In this document: positions 24,400 through 32,380 of the stretch, piece by piece
Position numbering within the stretch: the stretch's first letter is position 1
How the letters are laid out: every line of letters starts with the position of its first letter
NCBI GenBank assembly: GCA_017540605.1
Contig: JAFYAS010000021.1
Span: 1 to 50,260 of the forward strand
Source: Lachnospiraceae bacterium
Lineage (GTDB): Bacteria; Bacillota; Clostridia; Lachnospirales; Lachnospiraceae
Direction: 5' to 3'
Length of the DNA: 50,260 nt
Made by a program: the position numbers and the translations under genes
Notes under the pieces: generated by a model
The model's input: only the letters and a program-made list of their open reading frames with translations
Database searches by the model: none
What the model was told of the DNA's origin: nothing

Positions 24400-25080
24400 T
24401 CACATCTTCTTACATCTTTCATAGAATTGCTCATAGAAATCTCGGGACACATCATAGTCTGTAAAATAAAATGTCTGAAGTATAAGCATATTTATACTCT
24501 TTAAGGCCTGCTCATCCATTTCTTTCGCACGGCTGGTCACACTTTTGACCAGAGCATGCCAATGATCAACATATTCTTCGTACTTGGCAAAGTTCTCGGT
24601 ATTTAACCACTTCTTGATCTTTACCTTCACATGTCTGTCCTTCTTGCATTCATCTTCCATAAGAAGATACTTGTGCCCATCTCCCATATAAATGCGTCCA
24701 AGAGGAAAAAGTCTACATATAGCAGGACGATGTTCATGAATATCACACCTGCCCTCGCTATTCAAAAATGAACAGGCAGAAGTTTCTTTTACTTCAGTTT
24801 CATGACATTTTATTGTAAGCTCTTTATCCATCTTCAAAAATGGCATAATAAGTCCGTCAGCTACACGAAGTTCCAAATGGTTGGGAAGTATGTTGCTAAA
24901 TCCAAGTCCCAATCCGGCTTCAAGCCTGAATACATCATATGGATCAAGATTTAGAGTGTCTCCCGTGTCAAGACAACAGGCATGGCATCCGTTGCAATCA
25001 TCAACTCCAAGCTTTACCATATCATTAGGTCCAAAAAGCTTATCTTCCGTTATGTCATTTATATTCATATCTCTGATCAT
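24400..25080 (-). CDS. YkgJ-type cysteine cluster protein
   Basis: 226-residue protein with the zinc/iron-chelating cluster pattern of the YkgJ (UPF0153) family: DDCNGCHACCLDTG near the N-terminus, CDIHEHRPAICRLFPLG in the middle, plus more cysteines (KCHE, CKK). The family binds a metal or iron-sulfur centre and its function is unknown. GGAGAAG precedes the ATG. It is the last gene after the NRPS/HD-GYP operon, 74 bp downstream, with no strong terminator between, and next to the iron island. Confidence 0.85.
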   Translation of the reverse strand: MIRDMNINDITEDKLFGPNDMVKLGVDDCNGCHACCLDTGDTLNLDPYDVFRLEAGLGLGFSNILPNHLELRVADGLIMPFLKMDKELTIKCHETEVKETSACSFLNSEGRCDIHEHRPAICRLFPLGRIYMGDGHKYLLMEDECKKDRHVKVKIKKWLNTENFAKYEEYVDHWHALVKSVTSRAKEMDEQALKSINMLILQTFYFTDYDVSRDFYEQFYERCKKM

Positions 25081-25154
25081 TTACTTCTTCTCCATAGCAT
25101 TTTTCTGAGGAGCCTTATTCTTTCCGGTTTGGGGCTCTTTAGGAACAAGATTTT

Positions 25155-26531
25155 CTACTCATGTAGCTTATATTCTTTATCCTCGTCGATGATCTCGATC
25201 ATACACCTCGCTGCTTTCTCATCAAACTGAGTTCCGATATTATTAAGGAGTTCCTGTCTTACCTTTTCCTGAGGAAGAAATTTTCTGTAGCTACGGTTGG
25301 ATGTCATGGCATCATAGCAGTCAGCAACGGTTATGATCCTTGCTTCAAGAGGTATCTCTTCTCCTGCCTTACAATCCGGATATCCCTTGCCATCATACCT
25401 TTCATGATGCCATCTGGCTCCGGTAGAAAGATCGGGACGGCTCTTGATCTCAGAAAGTATATCATAGCCGATGACAGGATGTGTTTTTATGACTTCATAC
25501 TCGTCATCAGTCAACCTGCTGGTTTTATTGATGATCTCATTGGGAACACCGATCTTACCGATATCATGCAAAAGCCCCATATAATATATATTCTCACACT
25601 GTTCAGGCGAAAGATTCATCCTTTCGGCTATCATCCTTGAATACTTCGCCACTCTGATGGAATGACCTTTGGTATATTCATCCTTTGCATCGATTGTATG
25701 GGCCAAGGCTTCCATGACTTCAACTGAAAGCTCTTTTATCTCATCCTTTGCTTCAATAGCTTCATTCAGATATTTGATATTTTTAGTTATAACACTAAAT
25801 GCGATGATGAGCACCAAGGCCACAAAGATGGACGGGTACAAAAATACGGCATAAGAATCTTTGATATATCGAACCAATAAACGGCCAATTTTAAATCCAT
25901 CCGAAAAGTTTTTTCCTGTTAAGGTTTTAAATTCATTCACTGCGTCCATCAGTTCACCGGAATCTATCACGTGCATTAAAAAATTGAAAACTGAATACAT
26001 TACAGCATTGAATACTATAGCCATTGAAGGCAAGATGATAAAAAGCTTCGAGTCAGTAACCTGTTTGTTTTTTGACAGCTCTGCAATTCTTGATATATTC
26101 AAATTGTAGAAAAGAAAATGTAATATAAAATACAATACGATGGGTATTACCGAATAGCTTACAAGCAGGAAATTCATACCCGGAATTAGCGTTGAAGCGC
26201 TCAGATATACATATATGGCAATAGATTTATTCTTTGGTTTTAACAACAGAATATATATTGCCATCAGAATAAGCTGCATAACAATCTGTACAAGGGTTTG
26301 AAATACCGCTTCTTTAATCATTTCGGGAGTGTTTGCCCAAGAAAGAGAATTAAGAGAAGCAGCATAATAAATAAAGCCACCAAAACTGGCAGTCACAGGC
26401 GAAATAAAAAACAGTACCAAAAGCTTTGGAATGCTTCGTTTTTCAAAAAAACATTTATGACTTATAAATACGAAAAAAACTGCACAAAACAAATACAATA
26501 CTTTAATTCCTATATAAACATTCTCAGTCAT
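25155..26531 (-). CDS. Membrane HD-GYP cyclic-di-GMP phosphodiesterase
   Basis: 458 residues. The first 260 or so hold six to seven hydrophobic segments forming a membrane sensor. The C-terminal HD-GYP domain has HSIRVAKYS, LHDIGKIGVPNEII, HPVIGYDIL, HHERYDGKGYP and RIITVADCYDAMTSNRSYRK, all hallmarks of active cyclic-di-GMP phosphodiesterases. GAGGTGGAG precedes the ATG, which lies 14 bp after the NRPS stop, so the gene is in the Lgt-like/NRPS operon. It probably adjusts cyclic-di-GMP in response to a membrane signal; a link to the NRPS product is inference. Confidence 0.92.
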   Translation of the reverse strand: MTENVYIGIKVLYLFCAVFFVFISHKCFFEKRSIPKLLVLFFISPVTASFGGFIYYAASLNSLSWANTPEMIKEAVFQTLVQIVMQLILMAIYILLLKPKNKSIAIYVYLSASTLIPGMNFLLVSYSVIPIVLYFILHFLFYNLNISRIAELSKNKQVTDSKLFIILPSMAIVFNAVMYSVFNFLMHVIDSGELMDAVNEFKTLTGKNFSDGFKIGRLLVRYIKDSYAVFLYPSIFVALVLIIAFSVITKNIKYLNEAIEAKDEIKELSVEVMEALAHTIDAKDEYTKGHSIRVAKYSRMIAERMNLSPEQCENIYYMGLLHDIGKIGVPNEIINKTSRLTDDEYEVIKTHPVIGYDILSEIKSRPDLSTGARWHHERYDGKGYPDCKAGEEIPLEARIITVADCYDAMTSNRSYRKFLPQEKVRQELLNNIGTQFDEKAARCMIEIIDEDKEYKLHE

Positions 26532-26545
26532 AACTCCACCTCACC

Positions 26546-29500
26546 TTATTCTATCTCCAAAAGACTTTTAATAACAGCAGCAATCTTTTTATGATCCGTG
26601 CGATTGATAAAATGCTTACCCTTAGAAACATTATATACCTTCACATCATTTTTAAGCTGCTTTTTTATCTTTCTTATAATACCCCTCTTGCCAACAGTAA
26701 ATAAATCCCTGCCTCCAAATATTACCCTGACCTTGCAATCCGAAGAAAGCTTAAACTCTCTCATATCTCCGCCCATAAAATATCGGTCTGTATCTCTTCT
26801 GAATTCTTCTATCTCGCGTCTGGTATAGTTTGTTTTTCCACCTGCTAAGCGAAGAACGAATTTTAAAAAGCTATCAGGCAAATGTTTCCATGGTGATCCT
26901 TTTATAAATGCATTATCAAAATTTAGAGATGGTGCCACAAGGATAAGCCCTTTAGCCCTTTCACCAAGCAATGAAGCATATATATATGCAGGCATGGCAC
27001 CAACACATTGACCAAGTACATATATCTCTTCATATCGCCTGAAGTTGGGCTCATCATATACCGCTTTTGCAAGCTCATTAACCGATGTAGTATCTTCAAA
27101 GAGGGAGGTATATACACCGGCAACATCTGTATCAGGCAAATGAGAAATATCCTTTGCCAAAAGCTCAAAATCAGAGGGTTCTCCTCCTGCATAAGGAAAG
27201 CATACCAAAAGTCTTTTTGCTCCCCTATTCGAAAGAAATGTATAGATATTCTTTTTGTCTATGTTTTTCGCTATCCTTCTTACGGTTCTGTTGTCATAAA
27301 AATCTCCGAAGGTTATATCTATGCCCTGTTCCCTTAGAGTACAGACCACATCGATCACACTTATGGAATCAAGCCCGGCATCAAATACATCCTCATCGCA
27401 GGTTACATCTATGTATCTGCCAACAGCTTTTAATAAAGTCTTTTCAAGGGCATCCAAATGCTCTAAAGCCTCAGAGTTTCTTTTCTTTTCTCCCAAATAT
27501 ACTTCCCGCTTTTCTTCCCATAATTTATGAAGTGCCTTTATATCTGTTTTTCCGGAACTGCCAAGGGGAAGCTCCGAAAGCCTTATAAGTATTGATGGGA
27601 TGGCATAGCTAAAAAGCTTGTTCTCAACAAAGCCTTTTATATCATCAGGATTCGCCTCACCCTTATAAAAACCGATAAGTCTTCCCTTATCCTCTAAGAT
27701 CTCGATATCATCGACACCCGGAGTTTTTGCAATAGCTGCCTTCACGCCGGAAATATCTATTCTCATACCTCTAAGCTTTATCTGTCTATCAGCTCTTCCG
27801 ACTATATGGATCAAGCCATCAAAGCCTATACTTCCTATATCTCCGGTTCGGTAGGCGTATCTTCCATCAAGGGTACAAAAGCCCGAATCAAGCCTATCAT
27901 TTACATAGCCCTTTCCAACAAGCTCTCCAAATATGCAAATCTCACCTGAAACACCAACAGGCATAAGCCTATCACCCTGATAAATACCAATCTCAGTATT
28001 ATATAAAGGCCTTCCAATAGGTATATCATTAGGAATAAGATCCTTGTCACACTCGTAGCAGGTCACATCTATTGTACATTCCGCAGGACCGTAAAGATTT
28101 ATAAGCCTTACATCAGGAAGAATACCATAAAACTCCTTCACCATATAGGACTCAAGCTTCTCACCGCTTACAAATATTTCTTTCAGAGAAGGAAAAGTGA
28201 TAGAAGTCTCTTTAATATATCTCAAAAAGCCTCCGAGCATAGATGGAACAAAATGTAGCTTTTCTATAGACCACTTTTTGATATCTGAAGCTATGATATC
28301 CGGTCTTTTTTCAGAATCATGAGGTAGCAAGTAAAGCTCTGCGCCAAAGAAAACACTTAACATTTCCCAGATAGAAACATCAAAAGTATTTACAGTCTTT
28401 TGAAGTATCCTTGAATCTAAGCCCCAAGTCTCGTGAGCCCAATAAAGCCTTGAAAGAAGGGAGCTTCTGCTTATCTCGATACACTTAGGCTCTCCTGTTG
28501 AGCCTGAGGTGAGAATCATATATGCAGTGGACTGAGGATCATAGCTTATATCAAATGTCTTAAGATCGCCATTAGCTTCTGTGTACAAAATTGAATCATA
28601 TCTATCCTGATCCAGTATATAATCGCAATATTTCTCTGCTTTCCCATAAGAGTCGGAAATGATCATAAATGCCGAACCCGCGAGCAAAGCACCTGTCACC
28701 GACTCTATCATCTCATGGGATCGTTTCATCCTTATTCCGATCCTCTTTACTTCGAACTCAACAAAATAGCTAGCCAGCTTCTCACTTCTTTTAGCTAACT
28801 CAAGGCCTGTTATGCTGTCCTCATCCCAGATAAGAGCAGTTTCATCCTTTATATGCTTATAAAAGCATTCTGTAATATCCTTATACTCTAATCTGTGCGC
28901 AGTATCATTTAGCCTGCCATAGACCTTTCTATCATAGTCTGTGAGTGTATCGATTTCTTCTATCGCCCTATTCTCTAGCATTATCTGATTTAATACAGTG
29001 CAAATAGAACTACCCATATTTTCAATATAGGCCTCTTCAAACATAGACTTTCTATATATGATATTTATCTCAAGCTCTCCTTTACGCTCTTCGATATTGA
29101 ATCTGATAGGAACATCCACACAACCATTAAAGCATTCTATGGTTTCTCCTATATCAGAATCAGGCAGGAAACCTCCATATCTATAGGAAATGGATACATC
29201 AAAGATATTGCCACGAATATCCAAATCCTCCTTTAGCATCTCAGAAGAATATCCCGAATATCTCATAAGACTGAATATCTCAGACTTAATGGACTTTATT
29301 AAAGCATTGATATCCTCACCGCAAGGCTTCAACACCAGGGGAAGCGTATTGGCATACATCCCAACCTTATCAAGCTCCGATTTTCTCCTGTTGGCAAGAA
29401 CGAAACCAAATATATACTTATCCTTTGCGGAAATTCTTGAAAAATAAATATAGGCCGCAGCTACAAATGCGGCTGCCATATCCTTATCATATAAGGGGGG

Positions 29501-30130
29501 TGTAAATGTCTTCATACCTGCTTTTACATCCACTCTGTCAGCCAAAAAATGATCTTCATCCTTTAGTCCTTCAAGCTGCTTCCTGAAATAGTCCTTTGCC
29601 CTTTCTCTGACACTATCGGAAAGGCATGGTTTATAAACCGGCTCATAAGGAAATTCAAAGCCTCCGGTTTCAATAAGACTCTTATATGCCCTGCCAAAGC
29701 TTTGACTAAGTATCTGAACCACTCTTGCATCTCCGATGATATGATGAAGCTTTGCAAATATTCCCCTGCCACCTTTATATTCAACAAATGTCAAGTCAAT
29801 AAGAGGGTTATCATAAATGCTTTCAAATGGTATCCCCATCCACTTATTGGCAAGTCTTATATATTCTTCTTTATCAACATCTAAAACAAGATGCTTAAGA
29901 AAATGACCTTCCGGATCAGCAAAGCTTTCACAATTACCTTCATATATTTTCCCATCCTTTGAAAGCATGCACCGAAAGCCTGCAGTATTCTTTATAAGTG
30001 AAGCTATGATACTGTCAGCTGTCTCATAGCCTATCTCCATATCAAGATCAAGAAGACCACCTATATTTCCTATGGCAGTCTTCTCATAATACAATTCCAT
30101 ATTCAGGATATTTTTTTGAAAATCATTCAT
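26546..30130 (-). CDS. One-module nonribosomal peptide synthetase (C-A-PCP-TE)
   Basis: About 1194 residues. Condensation domain with HHIIGDA at about residue 129; adenylation domain with A3 TSGSTGEPK near 543, A4 FDVSIWE, A5 NLYGPAEC near 680 and YRTGDIG near 760; carrier domain with DAGLDSIS (Ser 4'-phosphopantetheine site) near 915; thioesterase with GQCVGA near 1040, GGRD and GKHFI as likely acid and histidine. By hand alignment to PheA the specificity residues read D-V-W-H-F-S-L-I-D, like serine-activating EntF. The thioesterase nucleophile is Cys instead of Ser. The start at 30130 overlaps the stop of the Lgt-like gene by 8 bp. The product is unknown; no carrier-activating enzyme or MbtH gene is nearby. 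Confidence 0.9.
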   Translation of the reverse strand: MNDFQKNILNMELYYEKTAIGNIGGLLDLDMEIGYETADSIIASLIKNTAGFRCMLSKDGKIYEGNCESFADPEGHFLKHLVLDVDKEEYIRLANKWMGIPFESIYDNPLIDLTFVEYKGGRGIFAKLHHIIGDARVVQILSQSFGRAYKSLIETGGFEFPYEPVYKPCLSDSVRERAKDYFRKQLEGLKDEDHFLADRVDVKAGMKTFTPPLYDKDMAAAFVAAAYIYFSRISAKDKYIFGFVLANRRKSELDKVGMYANTLPLVLKPCGEDINALIKSIKSEIFSLMRYSGYSSEMLKEDLDIRGNIFDVSISYRYGGFLPDSDIGETIECFNGCVDVPIRFNIEERKGELEINIIYRKSMFEEAYIENMGSSICTVLNQIMLENRAIEEIDTLTDYDRKVYGRLNDTAHRLEYKDITECFYKHIKDETALIWDEDSITGLELAKRSEKLASYFVEFEVKRIGIRMKRSHEMIESVTGALLAGSAFMIISDSYGKAEKYCDYILDQDRYDSILYTEANGDLKTFDISYDPQSTAYMILTSGSTGEPKCIEISRSSLLSRLYWAHETWGLDSRILQKTVNTFDVSIWEMLSVFFGAELYLLPHDSEKRPDIIASDIKKWSIEKLHFVPSMLGGFLRYIKETSITFPSLKEIFVSGEKLESYMVKEFYGILPDVRLINLYGPAECTIDVTCYECDKDLIPNDIPIGRPLYNTEIGIYQGDRLMPVGVSGEICIFGELVGKGYVNDRLDSGFCTLDGRYAYRTGDIGSIGFDGLIHIVGRADRQIKLRGMRIDISGVKAAIAKTPGVDDIEILEDKGRLIGFYKGEANPDDIKGFVENKLFSYAIPSILIRLSELPLGSSGKTDIKALHKLWEEKREVYLGEKKRNSEALEHLDALEKTLLKAVGRYIDVTCDEDVFDAGLDSISVIDVVCTLREQGIDITFGDFYDNRTVRRIAKNIDKKNIYTFLSNRGAKRLLVCFPYAGGEPSDFELLAKDISHLPDTDVAGVYTSLFEDTTSVNELAKAVYDEPNFRRYEEIYVLGQCVGAMPAYIYASLLGERAKGLILVAPSLNFDNAFIKGSPWKHLPDSFLKFVLRLAGGKTNYTRREIEEFRRDTDRYFMGGDMREFKLSSDCKVRVIFGGRDLFTVGKRGIIRKIKKQLKNDVKVYNVSKGKHFINRTDHKKIAAVIKSLLEIE

Positions 30131-30926
30131 GGTTTTGATCCCTGTTCTCGATCTTGTTAATGATAATATAATATGCCACTCCAAGCACAAATACAAATAC
30201 ACTAAAGAACTGGATAAAGGTCATACCGAAATGCTTGCTTGCAGAAGGATTCTCCAATGTGAATTCGCTGATAAAAAATGTGAGGGCAAAGCCTATAAGT
30301 ATCGCACCGAATATATGTCTTTCTTTTTTTAAGAGCACTACAACAACCGCCAAGAGAATGACCATACCAAGAATCTCTAAAGCTTGACTGGGAAAAACCC
30401 TTGTTGTGACATCGGGATTTGCAGGAAGCTCTATAGAAAAAGCCCCCTCGTAATGAATACCGTAACAGCAGCCTCTCATAAGACAGGCCGTTCTGTTGGC
30501 TATGTGCTGAATAGGAAGCGCTATGCTAAGTCCTTCACCAATCCACAGATACTCATCACTATCACAGATTTCAATACCGAACACCTCGACGAAAAACTGT
30601 TTTACAAATATCATCGCCGGAAAATATAAAAAAGCAAAAACAATTATATATCCAAGAAAATGTGAACCACTCATCGTGTTTTTAAACACGCCAAAGCTCA
30701 ATCGTCCGTCAAGCAATCCATCATTTATCCCACGCATCACCTTAGCAGCAAAGCTTCCGATGATCATTACTCCATAGTAAGAAACAAGGAGCAGGAAAAA
30801 CTTCGATATTCCTTTCTTTTTACAGAGATAGATAGCTTGGGCGATCACTCCAAAAACCAAACCAAGTCTTATGCACAGATCATAGGTATCTATCATTCCA
30901 AATGGTGAATTGAAATAGCTTAACAT
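30123..30926 (-). CDS. Lgt-like (prolipoprotein diacylglyceryl transferase family) membrane protein
   Basis: 267-residue multi-pass membrane protein. Lgt-family marks are MSGSHFLGYIIVF, a conserved HIANRTACLMRGCCYG and FPSQALEI. True Lgt moves diacylglycerol from phosphatidylglycerol to lipoprotein cysteines; this member is diverged and its placement in front of an NRPS, with an 8-bp overlap, suggests it acts on or with the NRPS product rather than being the housekeeping enzyme (inference). GGAG precedes the ATG. A 10-bp hairpin separates it from the secreted-protein gene upstream. Confidence 0.8.
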   Translation of the reverse strand: MLSYFNSPFGMIDTYDLCIRLGLVFGVIAQAIYLCKKKGISKFFLLLVSYYGVMIIGSFAAKVMRGINDGLLDGRLSFGVFKNTMSGSHFLGYIIVFAFLYFPAMIFVKQFFVEVFGIEICDSDEYLWIGEGLSIALPIQHIANRTACLMRGCCYGIHYEGAFSIELPANPDVTTRVFPSQALEILGMVILLAVVVVLLKKERHIFGAILIGFALTFFISEFTLENPSASKHFGMTFIQFFSVFVFVLGVAYYIIINKIENRDQNHE

Positions 30927-30947
30927 TTTTTCTCCAATAATGTAATA

Positions 30948-30988
30948 AACCTCCTGAGCTCAAAGATTGCATTGAACATCAGGAGGTT
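30948..30988 (-). promoter_or_regulatory. Hairpin between the secreted-protein gene and the Lgt-like gene
   Basis: Perfect 10-bp stem AACCTCCTGA with TCAGGAGGTT (30948-30957, 30979-30988) and a 21-base loop, 22 bp before the Lgt-like start. On the minus strand it is followed by TTATTACATTATT, so termination would be weak; it could limit read-through into the NRPS operon. Confidence 0.5.
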
Positions 30989-31009
30989 ATGATCTTGTTA
31001 AAAAAGGGT

Positions 31010-32044
31010 CTACTTTATCTTATATGTCTTTGTTGTTGTTGTATAGTCGTTGTGAGTAACAGTAATCTTGATCTTCTTACCCTTCTTAAGCTTCTTGTAG
31101 AAGTAAATGGTTGCCTTTCCATTGTCACTGCTTGCATAAGCAGATCTTGACTCGCCTGCATATCTTGCAGTTATGTAAGCGCTCTTGTTGGTCTTGATGG
31201 TAACACTCTTCTTCTTTCTCTTGATTGTTGCGTTAAGCTTGCACTTTCCGGCCTTGCTGAACTTCATAACATACTTACCAAGTCCTGAAGTAACCTTGAT
31301 ATAGTAGGTTCCCTTTGAAAGCTCGGGAACTGTGTATTCAGCCTTGGGAGCCTCTAAGCTTCCGCCACCTACGCTCAACGATGCAACTCTGTTAGAGAGA
31401 TCATCATTGTATATCTCAACATATGTAGAATCTGTATAGGTCTTTACACTAAGAGGATACTTACTCTTAGATGTGATCTTTACCTTGTACCAATCTACCT
31501 CATCAGTAACTGTAATAGCACCTGTAATACTTGTTCCAAGCTTGTAGTCAAAGGGTGCGTCATAAGAATCTGCACCGGCATCATTGGTCTTATAATCCTT
31601 AAATGTACCCTTGATCCTAAAACGACCTGACTTGGGAGCAACTATTCCAAGATAATAGGTTCCGGGTGACAATGCCTTACCTGCAGTTGCAGTCTTAGGT
31701 GAAGTCTCAGAACCACCACTTACATAATAACCACATCCATCAAAGTAATTCTTTGAAAGATCGCTGTTCATAAGCTTGAAGCTTACACTGTCTCCACAGT
31801 ATGACATAATGTTGAACTCTGTATAGCCATCTGCGGGAATGCTGATCTGATACCAATACTCATGAGAATCAGCACCATCATTCTCATTGATGGTAATGTC
31901 CACATTGAAATTGCCATCAAGAAGGAAAGGCGCTGCATCCATAGGTGCATCAGCGATAACTCCCCTCACACAAGTTGCAACCAGCAACAGGCACAAAAAT
32001 GTCGCAAACAGATATTGTGCTCTTTTGTTTGTCTTTTTTTGCAT
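31010..32044 (-). CDS. Secreted protein with two PPC-like beta domains
   Basis: 344 residues with a signal peptide (KKTNKRAQ then a hydrophobic core, likely cleaved near VIADA). Two repeated beta-sandwich segments follow, each with a YQISIPADG or YKVKITSKS-like strand pattern and LSPGTYYLGI or LSKGTYYIKVT, typical of pre-peptidase C-terminal (PPC) domains. The C-terminal 85 or so residues are very Lys-rich (IKRKKKSVTIKTNKS) and may bind the wall. No catalytic domain is seen. GGAGG precedes the ATG. It has its own promoter and lies upstream of the Lgt-like/NRPS operon. Function unknown; perhaps a surface or matrix protein. Confidence 0.75.
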   Translation of the reverse strand: MQKKTNKRAQYLFATFLCLLLVATCVRGVIADAPMDAAPFLLDGNFNVDITINENDGADSHEYWYQISIPADGYTEFNIMSYCGDSVSFKLMNSDLSKNYFDGCGYYVSGGSETSPKTATAGKALSPGTYYLGIVAPKSGRFRIKGTFKDYKTNDAGADSYDAPFDYKLGTSITGAITVTDEVDWYKVKITSKSKYPLSVKTYTDSTYVEIYNDDLSNRVASLSVGGGSLEAPKAEYTVPELSKGTYYIKVTSGLGKYVMKFSKAGKCKLNATIKRKKKSVTIKTNKSAYITARYAGESRSAYASSDNGKATIYFYKKLKKGKKIKITVTHNDYTTTTKTYKIK

Positions 32045-32092
32045 ACTATACCTCCATTACTATCGCAAAAAAATAATATCAGTGACTACTAT

Positions 32093-32121
32093 ATTTTAAG
32101 ACAGAATAAAAGCACTGTCAA
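32093..32121 (-). promoter_or_regulatory. Promoter of the secreted-protein gene
   Basis: TTGACA (32116-32121) and TAAAAT (32093-32098) with a 17-base spacer on the minus strand, 49 bp before the start codon. Confidence 0.7.
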
Positions 32122-32179
32122 TAGAATCTCCGATATTTTTCGCACCCCTTTTGGTCGTCAAAGGCAATTTATTGTTAGA

Positions 32180-32380
32180 TTACAAAACCTTATAATCTTC
32201 AGCTTCAACAACCTTCTTTAGCTCCTCAAAAGGAACCTCAGCGCTCATGGTTACAACTGCCGTACCTGCATTATGATCAGCCACTGCACTTTCCACTCCG
32301 GCAACTCCTTCAAGGGCCTTCTTTACTCGCACTTCACAGTGAGGGCACATCATTCCCTCGATCTTTAATGTTGTTGTCAT
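32180..32380 (-). CDS. Nested CopZ-like copper chaperone, in frame within copA
   Basis: The last 66 residues of the copper ATPase frame form a full HMA domain beginning at an internal ATG. A perfect AAAGGAGG (minus strand, 32396-32389) lies 8 bases before it, so a free CopZ-sized protein is probably made. It has the metal site GMMCPHC and a standard beta-alpha-beta layout, and would carry Cu(I) to the ATPase. No stop codon separates it from the upstream frame, so the same domain is also part of the long protein. Confidence 0.6.
   Translation of the reverse strand: MTTTLKIEGMMCPHCEVRVKKALEGVAGVESAVADHNAGTAVVTMSAEVPFEELKKVVEAEDYKVL

Noticed and set aside
26546..30926. Enterobactin-like siderophore cluster
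   Set aside because: The serine code and domain order recall EntF, but there are no dihydroxybenzoate genes, no carrier protein or siderophore transporter in the operon, and no GTTAG-N6-CTAAC box before it.
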